A DNA stretch of 64,000 nt from Hyphomicrobiales bacterium (GTDB lineage Bacteria > Pseudomonadota > Alphaproteobacteria > Rhizobiales > OSC116): NCBI GenBank assembly GCA_013214705.1, contig JABSRZ010000012.1, forward strand, positions 1 through 64,000. The letters are read 5' to 3'. The translations under genes were made by a program, and so were the position numbers. The notes beneath the pieces were generated by a model. It was given only the letters and a program-made list of their open reading frames with translations, was not told the origin of the DNA and made no database searches. Below, piece after piece: positions 33,629-43,689 of the stretch (its first letter is position 1; the number at the start of each line of letters is the position of its first letter).

Positions 33629-36600
33629 TTAAATTTGCTCAGGTTTGTTTTTTGGGTTATTCCAGTCCCGGCCATAACGCAACCATTTGAAAAAGCTATG
33701 TATATCATCCATACAGCAGATAATTACCGGCACCAAAACGAGCACCAATATAGTGGCGATCAGCAAGCCAAACACCATGGTGATGGCTAAAGGCAACAAA
33801 AACTGAGCTTGTAGGCTTTTTTCAAATAATAATGGCGTTAAGCCAGCTATCGTGGTGATGGAGGTTAGCAATACCGCGCGCAATCTATCGCACGCGCCAT
33901 AAATGGCGGCGTTAAACATGTCCATTTTTTGGTCTAAATGCTCTTCGATGCGGGCGACTAGAATTATCGAGTCATTGACCAAAATACCGGCCAAACCCAA
34001 CAGGCCAAACAGGCTAAGTGCCGATAGGTTAAAGCCCATGACCAGATGGCCAATAACCGCGCCGACAAAGCCAAATGGGATGATGAACATGACCGCAAAT
34101 GGCCGCATATAAGACGCAAATACCCAGGCCAAAATAATGTAGATGAGCGCCAGGGCGATGCCAATGCCCAGTTGCAAATCTGATATAGCTTGGGCTTGGT
34201 CGGCGGCGTGGCCACCAACGGCCGACTCGATGCCATAACGGGCTAAAATAGCTGGCAATATTTCGCGCTGTATTAAGGCGCGGGCGGTGTCGCCGGTGAT
34301 GATGGCTTCGTCGACATCGGCGGTGATGGTGATGCTGGTGCGGCCATTGAATTTACGGATTGACAGACGGCCTTTTTGTTCGGAAATGTCGGCAATTTCT
34401 TCGAGCGGTAGATAATAGCCTTGCGGGGTTTTGATGCGGAAATTATATAGGTTGGCCATCGATTGTTGGCCATCATTGCCTTTGATAATCAGCGGTATAT
34501 CGCCAGTCGAAGTGGCGATGGTTTTGATGGTAACGCCTTGGTATATATTGCGTAATTGGCGGTTAACTTCGGAACTGCTGAGGCCCAACATTTTGCCTTT
34601 GGCATTTAATTTGACCAATATTTCGCGTTTGCCTTCGGGGAAATCATCATCCGCGGCTTTGACCCCGGGAATTTTGAGGATGGCGGCCTGCAAATCTTCG
34701 GACGACTTTTTCAATATCTCTAAACTAGGGCCAGAAAGTCGAATGTTAACATCTGTGCTTTCATTGTCGGCGCTGCGGTTGCCTTGGATTATCAGCCGGT
34801 CGATGGTTGGCAATTTGGGGCTTAATTCTATCCATTTATCTATAATGGTTTGGGTGCGTACGCTGCGCAATTCGGAGCGGGTGAGCTGGGCTTCGATAAA
34901 CGCCTGCGGGTCGGCCTCGCCGCCAATGCGCACATAAACCATTTGTATCAGCTGTTCATCATCGACGCTTAGAGCTTGCTCAGCTTGGTATAGGGCTTGC
35001 TTAATTTGCTCGATGTCTTTGCGGATGGTTTCGGGTTTTGCTCCGGCGGCAAAGCGAATGCGCGAGATAATGCGCTCGCTCTCGGTGGTCGGGAAGAAAT
35101 CAAACGCCAACCGGTTGGAGGTCACATAACCGGCCGAAATGAGCAATATGGCGAAAGCACCAGCTAAGCTGACCCAGCGCCATTTTACGAAAAAGCTAAC
35201 CAATGGCAAAAATAGTTTAAATTTAAAATATTCAAACCCGCCGTTAAATATCCGCCGGAACATATTGGGGTTGGCATTGTGGCTTTTGACATAGCGCAAA
35301 TGGCCGGGCAGAATGAAAAAACATTCAACCAATGAGGCGATTAATACCGATATGACCACGATGGGGAACACAATTAATATTTGACCTAATGTGCCCTCGA
35401 TAATGGTTAGCGGTATAAAAGCGGCAATGGTGGTGAGCGCCGCCGCCATAACCGGTTTGAACATTTTTGTGGCGGCTTTTTCGGCCGCATCGGCGGCGTT
35501 ATAGCCTTGGCTCATCAGCGTTTCGGCCTCTTCGGCCACCACAATGGCGTCATCGACAATGATACCCAGCATCATCAACAATGCGAACATCGAAATCATA
35601 CTGATGGCAGTGCCAAATAAATACATGATAATCATGGTGGCTAATATGGCCACTGGCACGCCGGCGGCGACCCAAAATGCCATGCGGATGTTTAAGAAAA
35701 TAAACAGAAAAATACTGACCAATATCATGCCTGATAGGCCGTTTTCCAACAGTAGATTTATCCGGTCTTGAACATATTTACCCTCGGTTTGAAATAATTT
35801 TATATTCACATTTTTGGGATATAGATCGATGCTGGTGGCTAAAAAGCCTTCCAATTGGGTGATGATTTTAACCGTATCGGCATTGGCGCTGCGTTTTATC
35901 AGCAACATTATGGCCGGTGTGCCATCTATTTCGCCAACGGTTTGGCTGGGGTTGAACTCGGTGACAATGTTGGCAAGGTCTTTCAGCTGAATTTGGCCAC
36001 CATTTTGGCCGCTGATAATTTCGACATTTGACAGCGTGGTTAAGTCATCATTGCCGCCAATGGTGCGTAATTTTTTCTCGATAGATGATTGCAGGTCGCC
36101 GGCCGAACTGCTGCTTAAACTGTCTTTAACTTTGGCCGATATATTGGCCAGCGATAAGTCAAAGCGCTGCAATATATTTGGGTCTATGTTGAGGCTAATC
36201 TGCTCATTGCGCATGGCCTGAAACTCGACCCGCTCTAAGCCCGCCCGCAACAGACCAGCACGCAATTTAAGCGCATATTGAACTAGGTTTTTTTCACTTA
36301 CATTGCCGTAAATGGCTAATTTGGCCACGGTTTCTAAAAACACACTTTTGCTCAGACTCGGTGTGCCGGCCTCGGCCGGTAGGTTGCCGACATTGCCAAC
36401 AATATTTTCCACCTGAGCAAACATTTCATCTAAATTCGCGGCGGCTTTAAACCGCACCCGCAGGGTGGCGCGGCCTTCATTGGCCGAGGTGAAAATGAAT
36501 TGAAGATTGTCTAATTGTTGAAGCTCTGGCTCGATGAGGCTGATGATGGAAGTTTCGACATCTTCGGCGCTAGCGCCCGCCCAGTTGACATTTATGGTGA

Positions 36601-36748
36601 GCGATTTGCTCTCGGTATTGGGTTGCAATTGAGTATTGAGGCGCAACAATGCTGCCGCGCCAATGAGCATGATGACCAACATCAGCAAATTGGCCGCGGT
36701 TTTGTGACGGACAAAAAAACTGATTAAACTGCCGTTAAATTGTTTCAT
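33629..36748 (-). CDS. RND family efflux permease
   Basis: Proton-driven inner-membrane pump of 1039 residues, with the two-fold arrangement of twelve transmembrane helices and two large periplasmic loops. The TM4 pattern GIIVDDAIVVAEEAE near residue 395 has the paired aspartates used for proton relay, and the second half shows LLGLAGILVNDSIILVARIEEH. The frame extends upstream to a TTG at 36775, but ATG 36748 (MKQFNGSLISFFVRHKTAANLLM) begins where family members do. It lies 46 bp downstream of the adaptor gene, so the two form an operon; no outer-membrane factor is in the window. Substrates are not predictable. Confidence 0.92.
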   Translation of the reverse strand: MKQFNGSLISFFVRHKTAANLLMLVIMLIGAAALLRLNTQLQPNTESKSLTINVNWAGASAEDVETSIISLIEPELQQLDNLQFIFTSANEGRATLRVRFKAAANLDEMFAQVENIVGNVGNLPAEAGTPSLSKSVFLETVAKLAIYGNVSEKNLVQYALKLRAGLLRAGLERVEFQAMRNEQISLNIDPNILQRFDLSLANISAKVKDSLSSSSAGDLQSSIEKKLRTIGGNDDLTTLSNVEIISGQNGGQIQLKDLANIVTEFNPSQTVGEIDGTPAIMLLIKRSANADTVKIITQLEGFLATSIDLYPKNVNIKLFQTEGKYVQDRINLLLENGLSGMILVSIFLFIFLNIRMAFWVAAGVPVAILATMIIMYLFGTAISMISMFALLMMLGIIVDDAIVVAEEAETLMSQGYNAADAAEKAATKMFKPVMAAALTTIAAFIPLTIIEGTLGQILIVFPIVVISVLIASLVECFFILPGHLRYVKSHNANPNMFRRIFNGGFEYFKFKLFLPLVSFFVKWRWVSLAGAFAILLISAGYVTSNRLAFDFFPTTESERIISRIRFAAGAKPETIRKDIEQIKQALYQAEQALSVDDEQLIQMVYVRIGGEADPQAFIEAQLTRSELRSVRTQTIIDKWIELSPKLPTIDRLIIQGNRSADNESTDVNIRLSGPSLEILKKSSEDLQAAILKIPGVKAADDDFPEGKREILVKLNAKGKMLGLSSSEVNRQLRNIYQGVTIKTIATSTGDIPLIIKGNDGQQSMANLYNFRIKTPQGYYLPLEEIADISEQKGRLSIRKFNGRTSITITADVDEAIITGDTARALIQREILPAILARYGIESAVGGHAADQAQAISDLQLGIGIALALIYIILAWVFASYMRPFAVMFIIPFGFVGAVIGHLVMGFNLSALSLFGLLGLAGILVNDSIILVARIEEHLDQKMDMFNAAIYGACDRLRAVLLTSITTIAGLTPLLFEKSLQAQFLLPLAITMVFGLLIATILVLVLVPVIICCMDDIHSFFKWLRYGRDWNNPKNKPEQI

Positions 36749-36794
36749 CTGATCTGCTTTCTTTGCTTGGTGCAACGCTTATTTGACAGCTATA

Positions 36795-38555
36795 TTAACG
36801 TCTTCCGCCACCACCGGTGGCAAATGGGTTTTGTTGCCGCCCGCCAAAGCGGCGGTTGCCACCACCTTCGCCGCCTTCGCCGCGCTCTTGCAGCCGTTTG
36901 AGCGCTGCGGCTTGTTTAATGGCCGATTGTTCGGAGGTGATGACCAGCAAACCTTCACCAGCCAAGGTTAAACGGGTTTGCAATAAAGCGTCGCCATCGG
37001 TAAGCGGGTTGGCGGCAGTTGCGGCATTGATGATTAATATATGATTTTCGGTATAGCCGACAATTTGCACTTTTACCGGCTCCAGGCGGTTTTGGCCTTC
37101 ATCCAATTTGTTGGCATCTGGCCGTGTGGCATCTGACCGTTCACCTTGTGCTGGTTGTTGACTATGCTCGGCTTGTTGGCCGTTATTAGGGCGAGAACTT
37201 TGATCGCCATGTTGCCCTTGCTCAGCTCGATTGCCTTGTCCCTGCCGCTGACCTTGCTGCTGATTTGGCTCGGCTTGTGTGTCTTGTCCCTGACCTTGTT
37301 GCTCGCCCTGCCGTCGGCCTTGACCTTTTGATTGCCGTTGGCCAGCTCGTTGCCCGCCTTTGGGCCTGTCGGCCAGTTTAACTTCGCCAGTCTCTAAGTT
37401 GGCGCGCGCCACCACATACACCGTGTCATTATCATAAATCATATGATCGGGAATTTTAAACACTTGGCTATAGGTTTGGTCGGGTATTAAAATTTTAACA
37501 AATGCGCCAATGCGTAATGCTTCCACTGCTTCTACATTGCTGATAGAGGCGTATAAATCTATCCCGCCCGAAGCGGCGACAATTTCGGAATTCACTCTAT
37601 TTATAACCGCATCAAAGGTCTTGCTAACTTGCCCAACTTGCCACAAGGTTTGAATGTTGCGGCCAATAATTGTGCCGTCTTGGGCGATGATGCGGCCATA
37701 TTGGCCATCAGATAAGGTAAATTTAACATCTATTTTTTGCTGGTCGAGCAAAGTGGCGATGGTGGCATTGGCATTTATAAATTGGCCAACTTCTAAGTTG
37801 GCATTGTGTATATAGGCATCAAAGGGGGCATATATTTTGGTGTTTTCTAAATCTTTAACCGCCTTTTCTAACGCCCATTGTTGCGCATCTTTGGTGGCCA
37901 ATAATTGTAGTTTTTGGTTGGTTAAATTGCTAAACGATGCCGCCATATTATCCAAGCTCTGCTTTTGCTGGATAAGCGACATGTTTTTTGCATCTAACGC
38001 CTGTTTGGTTATAATGCCGGATTTTTGCAAATTAATCGAACCAGCATAATCTTTTTGGGCGTTTTGATATAATGTTTGGGTGCTGTTAAACGCAATTTCG
38101 GTGGCCGCCACTTGGTTGTCTATATCGACGGTTTTAAAGCTAATGTCTTGCAAATTGGCCTTGGCGGTTATTAAATTGCCTTGATATTGAAAATTATCTA
38201 ACTCTAACAATAGTTCGCCGGCCTTGACCAATGCGCCATTTTTAAAATTAGCCGAAATATAATCTATCCGCCCACTGACGCTGGCGCTCAAGGGCAATTG
38301 CTTGCCGGCGACAATTTGGCCAAAATTGCTAATGGTCGGCTGTATATCTTCAAAATTTACCACCAAAACATCTACAATGGCGGCTTGTTCGGTGGCCGCC
38401 CGGCGCTGTATATTGGGTTTGGATTGGTTTAAAAGGTCAAAATAACTCAGCGCCGCATAAGTTATGGCGGCCACGACCGATATGCTGACCATAAAGCGTA
38501 GGAAAAACGCCAGACCGGTATTGTTGTTAAACTGTATTAATGTTTTATACGCCAT
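36795..38555 (-). CDS. RND membrane fusion protein with a Gln/Gly-rich insertion
   Basis: Periplasmic adaptor of 586 residues, against about 350-450 for the family. A membrane anchor lies near residues 17-37. The lipoyl half-motif is near residue 90-125 (SVSGRIDYISANFKNGALVKAGE), an alpha-hairpin follows to about 240, and the second lipoyl half and beta-barrel to about 400. Then residues 399-490 are a low-complexity tract rich in Q, G, R and N, after which a membrane-proximal-type segment resumes (EPVKVQIVGYTENHILI). The last 29 residues are glycine-rich. The tract seems inserted into a surface loop. The gene leads the operon with the RND permease. Its start at 38555 is well defined by MAYKTLIQF. 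Confidence 0.88.
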   Translation of the reverse strand: MAYKTLIQFNNNTGLAFFLRFMVSISVVAAITYAALSYFDLLNQSKPNIQRRAATEQAAIVDVLVVNFEDIQPTISNFGQIVAGKQLPLSASVSGRIDYISANFKNGALVKAGELLLELDNFQYQGNLITAKANLQDISFKTVDIDNQVAATEIAFNSTQTLYQNAQKDYAGSINLQKSGIITKQALDAKNMSLIQQKQSLDNMAASFSNLTNQKLQLLATKDAQQWALEKAVKDLENTKIYAPFDAYIHNANLEVGQFINANATIATLLDQQKIDVKFTLSDGQYGRIIAQDGTIIGRNIQTLWQVGQVSKTFDAVINRVNSEIVAASGGIDLYASISNVEAVEALRIGAFVKILIPDQTYSQVFKIPDHMIYDNDTVYVVARANLETGEVKLADRPKGGQRAGQRQSKGQGRRQGEQQGQGQDTQAEPNQQQGQRQGQGNRAEQGQHGDQSSRPNNGQQAEHSQQPAQGERSDATRPDANKLDEGQNRLEPVKVQIVGYTENHILIINAATAANPLTDGDALLQTRLTLAGEGLLVITSEQSAIKQAAALKRLQERGEGGEGGGNRRFGGRQQNPFATGGGGRR

Positions 38556-38656
38556 AGAGGTTCACAATTGTTAAGCTCTATATTTATGACAGCTAAGGCC
38601 TTAAAACAACAGTTGAATTGTATTAAACTGTATCAAACAAATGTGATAATGTGCGG

Positions 38657-38830
38657 CTATTTTGGCGCTAGCACGGCTAAACAGTTCTCAATTGTTGAAG
38701 TTTGAATGTCTGCATAATGCGTGATTTGGTCTAATATCTGTGCGCCTAAAGCGGCTTCAAACAAAGGTTGGTTGGCATTTGCGGTTATGGTTCGGGTGTA
38801 ATATTTGGCATAGAAAAATAACCCAATAAA
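38657..38830 (-). pseudogene. Possible remnant of a regulator gene ahead of the RND operon
   Basis: On the minus strand a frame of 57 codons ending in TAG has protein-like content (for example ANQPLFEAALGAQILDQITH and STIENCLAVLAPK) but no start codon; a stop lies immediately upstream. It sits in the 319-bp spacer just before the adaptor gene, where TetR-type repressors of RND pumps are often found, and its helical look would suit the C-terminal half of one. The family assignment is a guess. The remaining spacer holds the presumed RND promoter. Confidence 0.3.
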
Positions 38831-38874
38831 TTAACTCAAACCCAGAAAATCATATTAAACTAATATGTAAATGT

Positions 38875-40176
38875 TTATTTATTGCGGCTAGAAGTTTCTT
38901 TATACCAATCGGCTATTTTCATGCCCAAATAGGTGGTTTGTGCTGCCATAGGGCCAAATACGCCGCCATTCCATTGCAATTTGAAATTATTAAATATCTG
39001 ATAACGCGTTGATCCATCAGCAATTGCCTCGGCTATTAAGCGGCCACCAAGCGGGGCTGTGTTCATGCCGTGGCCGCCAAAGGCCGAACATACCCAGACA
39101 TTATGGCTAGGGGTTTTGCTGTTAAATTTGCCAATATAGGGCATTCTATGGCGGGCATAAGCCATCAGGCCAGACCAAGCAAATTCTATTTTTGCCTGTG
39201 CCAATTCGGGGTAAATATGGCACATATCGGCTTGCATAAGTTGCGCTAGTTTTTGCGGCTCTGCGGTTTTGGCGGTGATGCGCCCGCCCCATAATATCCG
39301 GTCATCATCTATGAGGCGGTAATAATCGGCTGCCCGCCGGTCATCTATAATGGCGGCGGAGGTTTTTATCAGCTGTTGTGCCAGCGCGCCCAGCTTTTGG
39401 GTGGTGATGACATAGGTCGCCACCGGCAAAATAGATTTCTGAAGTTTGCCAAAAACTTGGCCGCTATAGCCACCGCCGCACAGCACCACATGTTTGGCTT
39501 TCACCCGGCCATGTGAGGTTATGATGGTTTTTTCTGCGCCACCTAAACTCATATTTATGACTTTGGATTGTTCAAACATCTGCCCGCCATGTTTTATGAT
39601 TTGCTGGGCAATGGCTAGGCAATAATTTAACGGGTGAAAATGAAAAGCTTGTTTGTCCATATTGGCTTGATAATATTTATCTGTGGCGGTATAATTACTC
39701 ATATTATGCTGGTCAATATAGTCTAATTGATAACCATATTTAACCTGCATATTTTGGCAATATTGCTGCATATTGGCGGCATCATTATAACGAATGACCG
39801 ACAAGATGCCGCTGGTTTTTGCGGCGCTTTGCAGGTTATATTGTTGGATATTTTGGCGCACAATATCAACCCCTTCGAGCGATAGGTCAAACAGGTTTTT
39901 GGCCGCTGTCAGCCCCAGTTTTTGCTCTAAATAATCTTGACCTTGGGCAAAACCTGGGAACACAATGCCGCCATTGCGGCCAGAGGCGCCCCAAGCCATT
40001 TTATAGGCTTCTAAAACCACCACTTTATGGCCGTTGATCGCCAACTCCAAGGCGCAGGTTAAGCCAGCCAAACCGCCGCCAATTATGCAGACATCGGCTT
40101 CAACCACGGCTTCAAGGCTGGGGTGATCGATATGCGGGTCTAGGCTGTGATTATAATAGCTATTGGGGTATTTCAT
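38875..40176 (-). CDS. FAD-dependent oxidoreductase (DAO family, PuuB-like)
   Basis: Flavoenzyme of 433 residues. The dinucleotide-binding motif ADVCIIGGGLAGLTCALELA is near residue 27, and WGASGRNGGIVFPGF near residue 62 is typical of gamma-glutamylputrescine oxidase-like and sarcosine oxidase-like proteins. CSAFGGHGMNTAPLGG near residue 375 holds the C-terminal FAD contacts. The frame extends upstream to 40266, overlapping the divergent gene; ATG 40176 avoids this and begins MKYPNSYYNHS, as in the PuuB group. The amine substrate is unknown, and no other putrescine genes are near. Confidence 0.88.
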   Translation of the reverse strand: MKYPNSYYNHSLDPHIDHPSLEAVVEADVCIIGGGLAGLTCALELAINGHKVVVLEAYKMAWGASGRNGGIVFPGFAQGQDYLEQKLGLTAAKNLFDLSLEGVDIVRQNIQQYNLQSAAKTSGILSVIRYNDAANMQQYCQNMQVKYGYQLDYIDQHNMSNYTATDKYYQANMDKQAFHFHPLNYCLAIAQQIIKHGGQMFEQSKVINMSLGGAEKTIITSHGRVKAKHVVLCGGGYSGQVFGKLQKSILPVATYVITTQKLGALAQQLIKTSAAIIDDRRAADYYRLIDDDRILWGGRITAKTAEPQKLAQLMQADMCHIYPELAQAKIEFAWSGLMAYARHRMPYIGKFNSKTPSHNVWVCSAFGGHGMNTAPLGGRLIAEAIADGSTRYQIFNNFKLQWNGGVFGPMAAQTTYLGMKIADWYKETSSRNK

Positions 40177-40230
40177 GCTTGATTTTGCGCATATATTTAG
40201 AGACAATACAATAGGTTTTTGGGGTGGGTT

Positions 40231-41382
40231 ATGAATATAAAAATAAACAATAAACAAATGCGCCAATTGTGGCTAAAAGCCACTGGCTTGGCGGCCAACC
40301 CGACTGGCAGCTTAAATGTGCTGCAAATGATTAAAGATTTAGGCTTTGTGCAGCTAGACACTATACAAAATGTAAGCCGCGCGCATCATCATATCCTATG
40401 GTCACGCAACCAAAATTACCGCGAAATAATGTTGGATGAATTGTTAGCTAAGCGCCAACATGTGTTCGAGCACTTTACCCATGATGCGTCTATTTTGCCG
40501 GTCGAATTTTACCCGATGTGGCGACGCCAATTTCGCCGACGCAAAGCCAGCATGGATGGTTCTAGCTATTATAAAACTAAAGCTGGGCCAAAAAGTCGCG
40601 CCGAAATTAAAGCCCGCATAGACGCCGAGGGGGCGCTTAGTACCCATGCATTTGATAGCAAAATTAAAGGTGAAAAGAAAATGTGGGACCGCCCACCGCA
40701 CAAAGTGGCGCTAGATTATATGTGGCATGCTGGCGAATTATCGACCTCGCACCGGGTTAATTTTCGTAAATATTACGACCTGACAGAAAAAGTCATTCCC
40801 GCGCATATTTTAGGCCAAAACCTACCCGATCAACATCAGATTGACTGGTTATGCCAAGCGGCAATGGCCAGATTGTTTGTGGCGAGTGTGAAAGAAATAA
40901 AACAGTTTTGGGAAGGGGTTAGCCTAAAGGAAGCGCGCGCTTGGGGGCTAGATGTAAGTCAAAATTTACAACATGTAGACATAGAAAATTACGATGGCAC
41001 ATGGTCGCAAACCTACGCCGCCGCCGACATTTTAACTCAGTTAGATGAGCTTAAAACCCCATCTACGCGGATGCGGATTGTCAACCCGTTCGATCCAGCG
41101 GTTAGAGACCGGGTGCGGTTAAAATATTTATTTGGGTTTGATTATAAGATTGAAATATTTGTTCCTGCGGCGAAACGAAAATGGGGATATTATGTATATC
41201 CGTTGCTAGAAGGTGATAGGTTTGTTGGCCGCATCGAGTTAAAGGCAGAGCGTAAATTAGGCAAATTACACATTGTGAATTTATGGCATGAAGACGGCGT
41301 CAAATGGGGGGATAACCGCAAAGCCAAATTAAAATCGGAGTTGGAAAGATTTGCAAAATATGTTGGGTTGCAGGTTATATGA
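40231..41382 (+). CDS. Winged-helix DNA glycosylase, YcaQ/AlkX family
   Basis: Protein of 383 residues with the three winged-helix arrangement of the HTH_42 family. The catalytic QxD motif is visible as VQLDTIQNVSRAHHHILWSR near residue 34. E. coli YcaQ opens interstrand cross-links and removes alkylated bases. A frame start at TTG 40219 is possible, but ATG 40231 is preceded by GGGGTGGG. The stop overlaps the next ATG by four bases, so the histidine phosphatase is translated with it. It is divergent from the FAD oxidoreductase. Confidence 0.85.
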   Translation: MNIKINNKQMRQLWLKATGLAANPTGSLNVLQMIKDLGFVQLDTIQNVSRAHHHILWSRNQNYREIMLDELLAKRQHVFEHFTHDASILPVEFYPMWRRQFRRRKASMDGSSYYKTKAGPKSRAEIKARIDAEGALSTHAFDSKIKGEKKMWDRPPHKVALDYMWHAGELSTSHRVNFRKYYDLTEKVIPAHILGQNLPDQHQIDWLCQAAMARLFVASVKEIKQFWEGVSLKEARAWGLDVSQNLQHVDIENYDGTWSQTYAAADILTQLDELKTPSTRMRIVNPFDPAVRDRVRLKYLFGFDYKIEIFVPAAKRKWGYYVYPLLEGDRFVGRIELKAERKLGKLHIVNLWHEDGVKWGDNRKAKLKSELERFAKYVGLQVI

Positions 41383-41951
41383 AAATAATTTTGATGCGCC
41401 ATGGCCGACCAGTTATCGATTTAGAGGTGATGAAGAATTTGAGAAAATCACCTGCTGAAGTGGGCCAAATGGTTGATGATTATTTGGATGTTGAACTAGA
41501 TAAAATACAGAATGTACCGGAAATTTCACTACAAGCGGCTAAGCCATGCAATGTGGTTTTTTCTAGTGATTTACGGCGTGCATTGACCAGCCTTGAGTGG
41601 CTAAATAAACCCTCAAATACGCGAGGTGATGCTTGTTTTCGAGAAATTAGAATGCCTTATTTAACTTGGTCTAATCCGAAGCTGAGATTTAACATATGGC
41701 ACATTTTATTTTGGCTGACATGGTTTATTGGGTTTGCCAGAAATGGCGACTCTATTAAACCAGCTCGCCGCCGTGCTGCGCAGGGTGCCGATATATTGGC
41801 TGGTGCTGCGCTGCAAGATGAAGCGGTTTTACTGCTCGGCCATGCTATTCTTAATTGGCTCATTGCAACTGAGTTAAAAAAACTAGGTTGGCGCAGGGTT
41901 AGGTCTACGGGGTATAGTTATTGGTCGTTTATCGAGATGGAAAAATTTTAA
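41379..41951 (+). CDS. Histidine phosphatase superfamily protein
   Basis: Protein of 190 residues with the RHG motif at the N-terminus (LMRHGRP), holding the phospho-accepting histidine, and the second catalytic histidine in LLLGHAILN near residue 155. FSSDLRRALTS near residue 67 supplies the usual arginine. It overlaps the upstream glycosylase gene by four bases. The substrate is unknown. A hydrophobic stretch near residue 110 is unusual for a soluble phosphatase. Confidence 0.85.
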   Translation: MKIILMRHGRPVIDLEVMKNLRKSPAEVGQMVDDYLDVELDKIQNVPEISLQAAKPCNVVFSSDLRRALTSLEWLNKPSNTRGDACFREIRMPYLTWSNPKLRFNIWHILFWLTWFIGFARNGDSIKPARRRAAQGADILAGAALQDEAVLLLGHAILNWLIATELKKLGWRRVRSTGYSYWSFIEMEKF

Positions 41952-42039
41952 ATATTTTGCAATTATACCTATTATGGTTTTAACTTAGCGTCAGTTATCG
42001 TTGGCGTTTGGTGCTGGCAAATATTATTGGGTTTAAGCC

Positions 42040-43686
42040 ATGGCAAAAAATATATTATTCATTATGTGCGACCAGTTGCGGTTCGATTATTTGGGCTGCA
42101 CCGGCCATGCAAGCCTTAAAACGCCACATATAGATAAGCTTGCGCAGCGTGGCGTGCGGTTTGACAATGCCTATGTTCAATCGCCAATATGTGGGCCAAG
42201 CCGGATGAGTTTTTACACTGGCCGCTATGTGCGTTCACATGGCTCGAGTTGGAATAATTTTCCGCTGCGGGTTGGCGAAATGACCATGGGCGACCATTTA
42301 CGGCCATTGGGCATGCGCACTATATTATGCGGCAAAACCCACATGGCGGCCGATTATGCAGGCATGGAAAGGCTGGGCATAACGACGGATTCGGTCATCG
42401 GCGCGCGCTTGGCCGAATGCGGCTTTGAAGTGTGGGACCGGCTTGATGGCCTGCACCCAGATGGCGGCAAACCGCCCAGCCATTATAACCAATATTTGAA
42501 TGATAAAGATTACCGAGGTGACAACCCTTGGCAAGACTGGGCGAATTCGGCCGAGCCCATCGATGACAATGACAATGACATTGAGAATGACAAAGATAAG
42601 GAATTGCTTTCGGGCTGGTTGATGGCCAATGCCGATAAACCCGCGCGGGTTGGCGAAAGCGATAGCGAAACCCCGTATATTACCGATCGGGCAATGGAAT
42701 ATATAGACCAAACGGGGGATGAGAATTGGTGTTTGCACGTGAGCTATATCAAGCCACATTGGCCGTATATTGTGCCCGCGCCTTACCATAATATGTATGA
42801 TGAAGCCGATGTTCAGCCGGTGGTGAGAGACAGTATAGAAACCGACAACCCGCACCCAATATTGGCGGCTTATCAGCTGCATCGGTTTAGCCGGGTGTTT
42901 AGCCAAAATGGCGTGCGCGAGCGGGTGATACCGGCCTATATGGGGTTGATCAAACAGGTTGATGACCAGATTGGCCGGCTTATGGCCTATTTGGACGACA
43001 AGAATTTAACCAAAGATACGTTGATTGTGTTCACGTCAGACCATGGTGATTATTTGGGTGATCATTGGTTGGGCGAGAAGGAAATGTTTCACCAACAATC
43101 GGTCAAAATTCCGTTGATTGTGGTTGATCCGTGTAAGCAAGCTGATGCCACCCGTGGGCGGGTGTCTGAAACCTTGGTCGAGGCGATAGATTTGCTGCCG
43201 ACATTTGTCGAATATGCCGGCGGGCAGGTGGCGCAACATATATTGGAAGGCCGCTCATTGTTAAGCCAAACACGGGCGATAAAAACCGCAAGCCAACGCC
43301 AATATGTGATTAGCGAATATGATTATTCGATGCGCAAAGCCCGCAGCATTTTGGGCCAAGAGATTAAAGATTGCCGGATGATTATGATTTTTGATGGCCG
43401 CTATAAATTAATTCATGTCGAAGATTATCGACCGATGTTATTTGATTTAGACACTGACCCGCAGGAATTTACCGATTTGGGCGAGGATGCAGAATATCAA
43501 AACATCAGAGATATTTTATTGGATAAAATTTTCATTTGGTCACGCGCCCACCATAACCGGGTGACTATTTCTGATGAATATATTCAAAACGCGGCGGGTA
43601 AAGAATTTTTCAAAGGCATTTACATTGGTTTTTGGGATGAAGACGCAGTTAAAGCCGCCAATGAACAAGGTGAGGGCGGCAATTAA
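42040..43686 (+). CDS. Sulfatase-superfamily hydrolase (arylsulfatase or phosphonate monoester hydrolase type)
   Basis: Alkaline-phosphatase-fold enzyme of 548 residues. The metal site begins with [12 protein letters not shown], and the nucleophile motif [16 protein letters not shown] near residue 48 has the CxPSR sequence in which cysteine is converted to formylglycine. [21 protein letters not shown] near residue 328 holds the second metal set. The layout, with a [18 protein letters not shown] helix before this motif, resembles the phosphonate monoester hydrolase group as much as true sulfatases. No signal peptide is visible, so it is probably cytoplasmic. A near-perfect acidic tract, [14 protein letters not shown], interrupts residues 175-190. 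No anaerobic maturase gene is near; the maturing enzyme must be encoded elsewhere. Confidence 0.88.
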   Translation: MAKNILFIMCDQLRFDYLGCTGHASLKTPHIDKLAQRGVRFDNAYVQSPICGPSRMSFYTGRYVRSHGSSWNNFPLRVGEMTMGDHLRPLGMRTILCGKTHMAADYAGMERLGITTDSVIGARLAECGFEVWDRLDGLHPDGGKPPSHYNQYLNDKDYRGDNPWQDWANSAEPIDDNDNDIENDKDKELLSGWLMANADKPARVGESDSETPYITDRAMEYIDQTGDENWCLHVSYIKPHWPYIVPAPYHNMYDEADVQPVVRDSIETDNPHPILAAYQLHRFSRVFSQNGVRERVIPAYMGLIKQVDDQIGRLMAYLDDKNLTKDTLIVFTSDHGDYLGDHWLGEKEMFHQQSVKIPLIVVDPCKQADATRGRVSETLVEAIDLLPTFVEYAGGQVAQHILEGRSLLSQTRAIKTASQRQYVISEYDYSMRKARSILGQEIKDCRMIMIFDGRYKLIHVEDYRPMLFDLDTDPQEFTDLGEDAEYQNIRDILLDKIFIWSRAHHNRVTISDEYIQNAAGKEFFKGIYIGFWDEDAVKAANEQGEGGN

Positions 43687-43689
43687 AAC

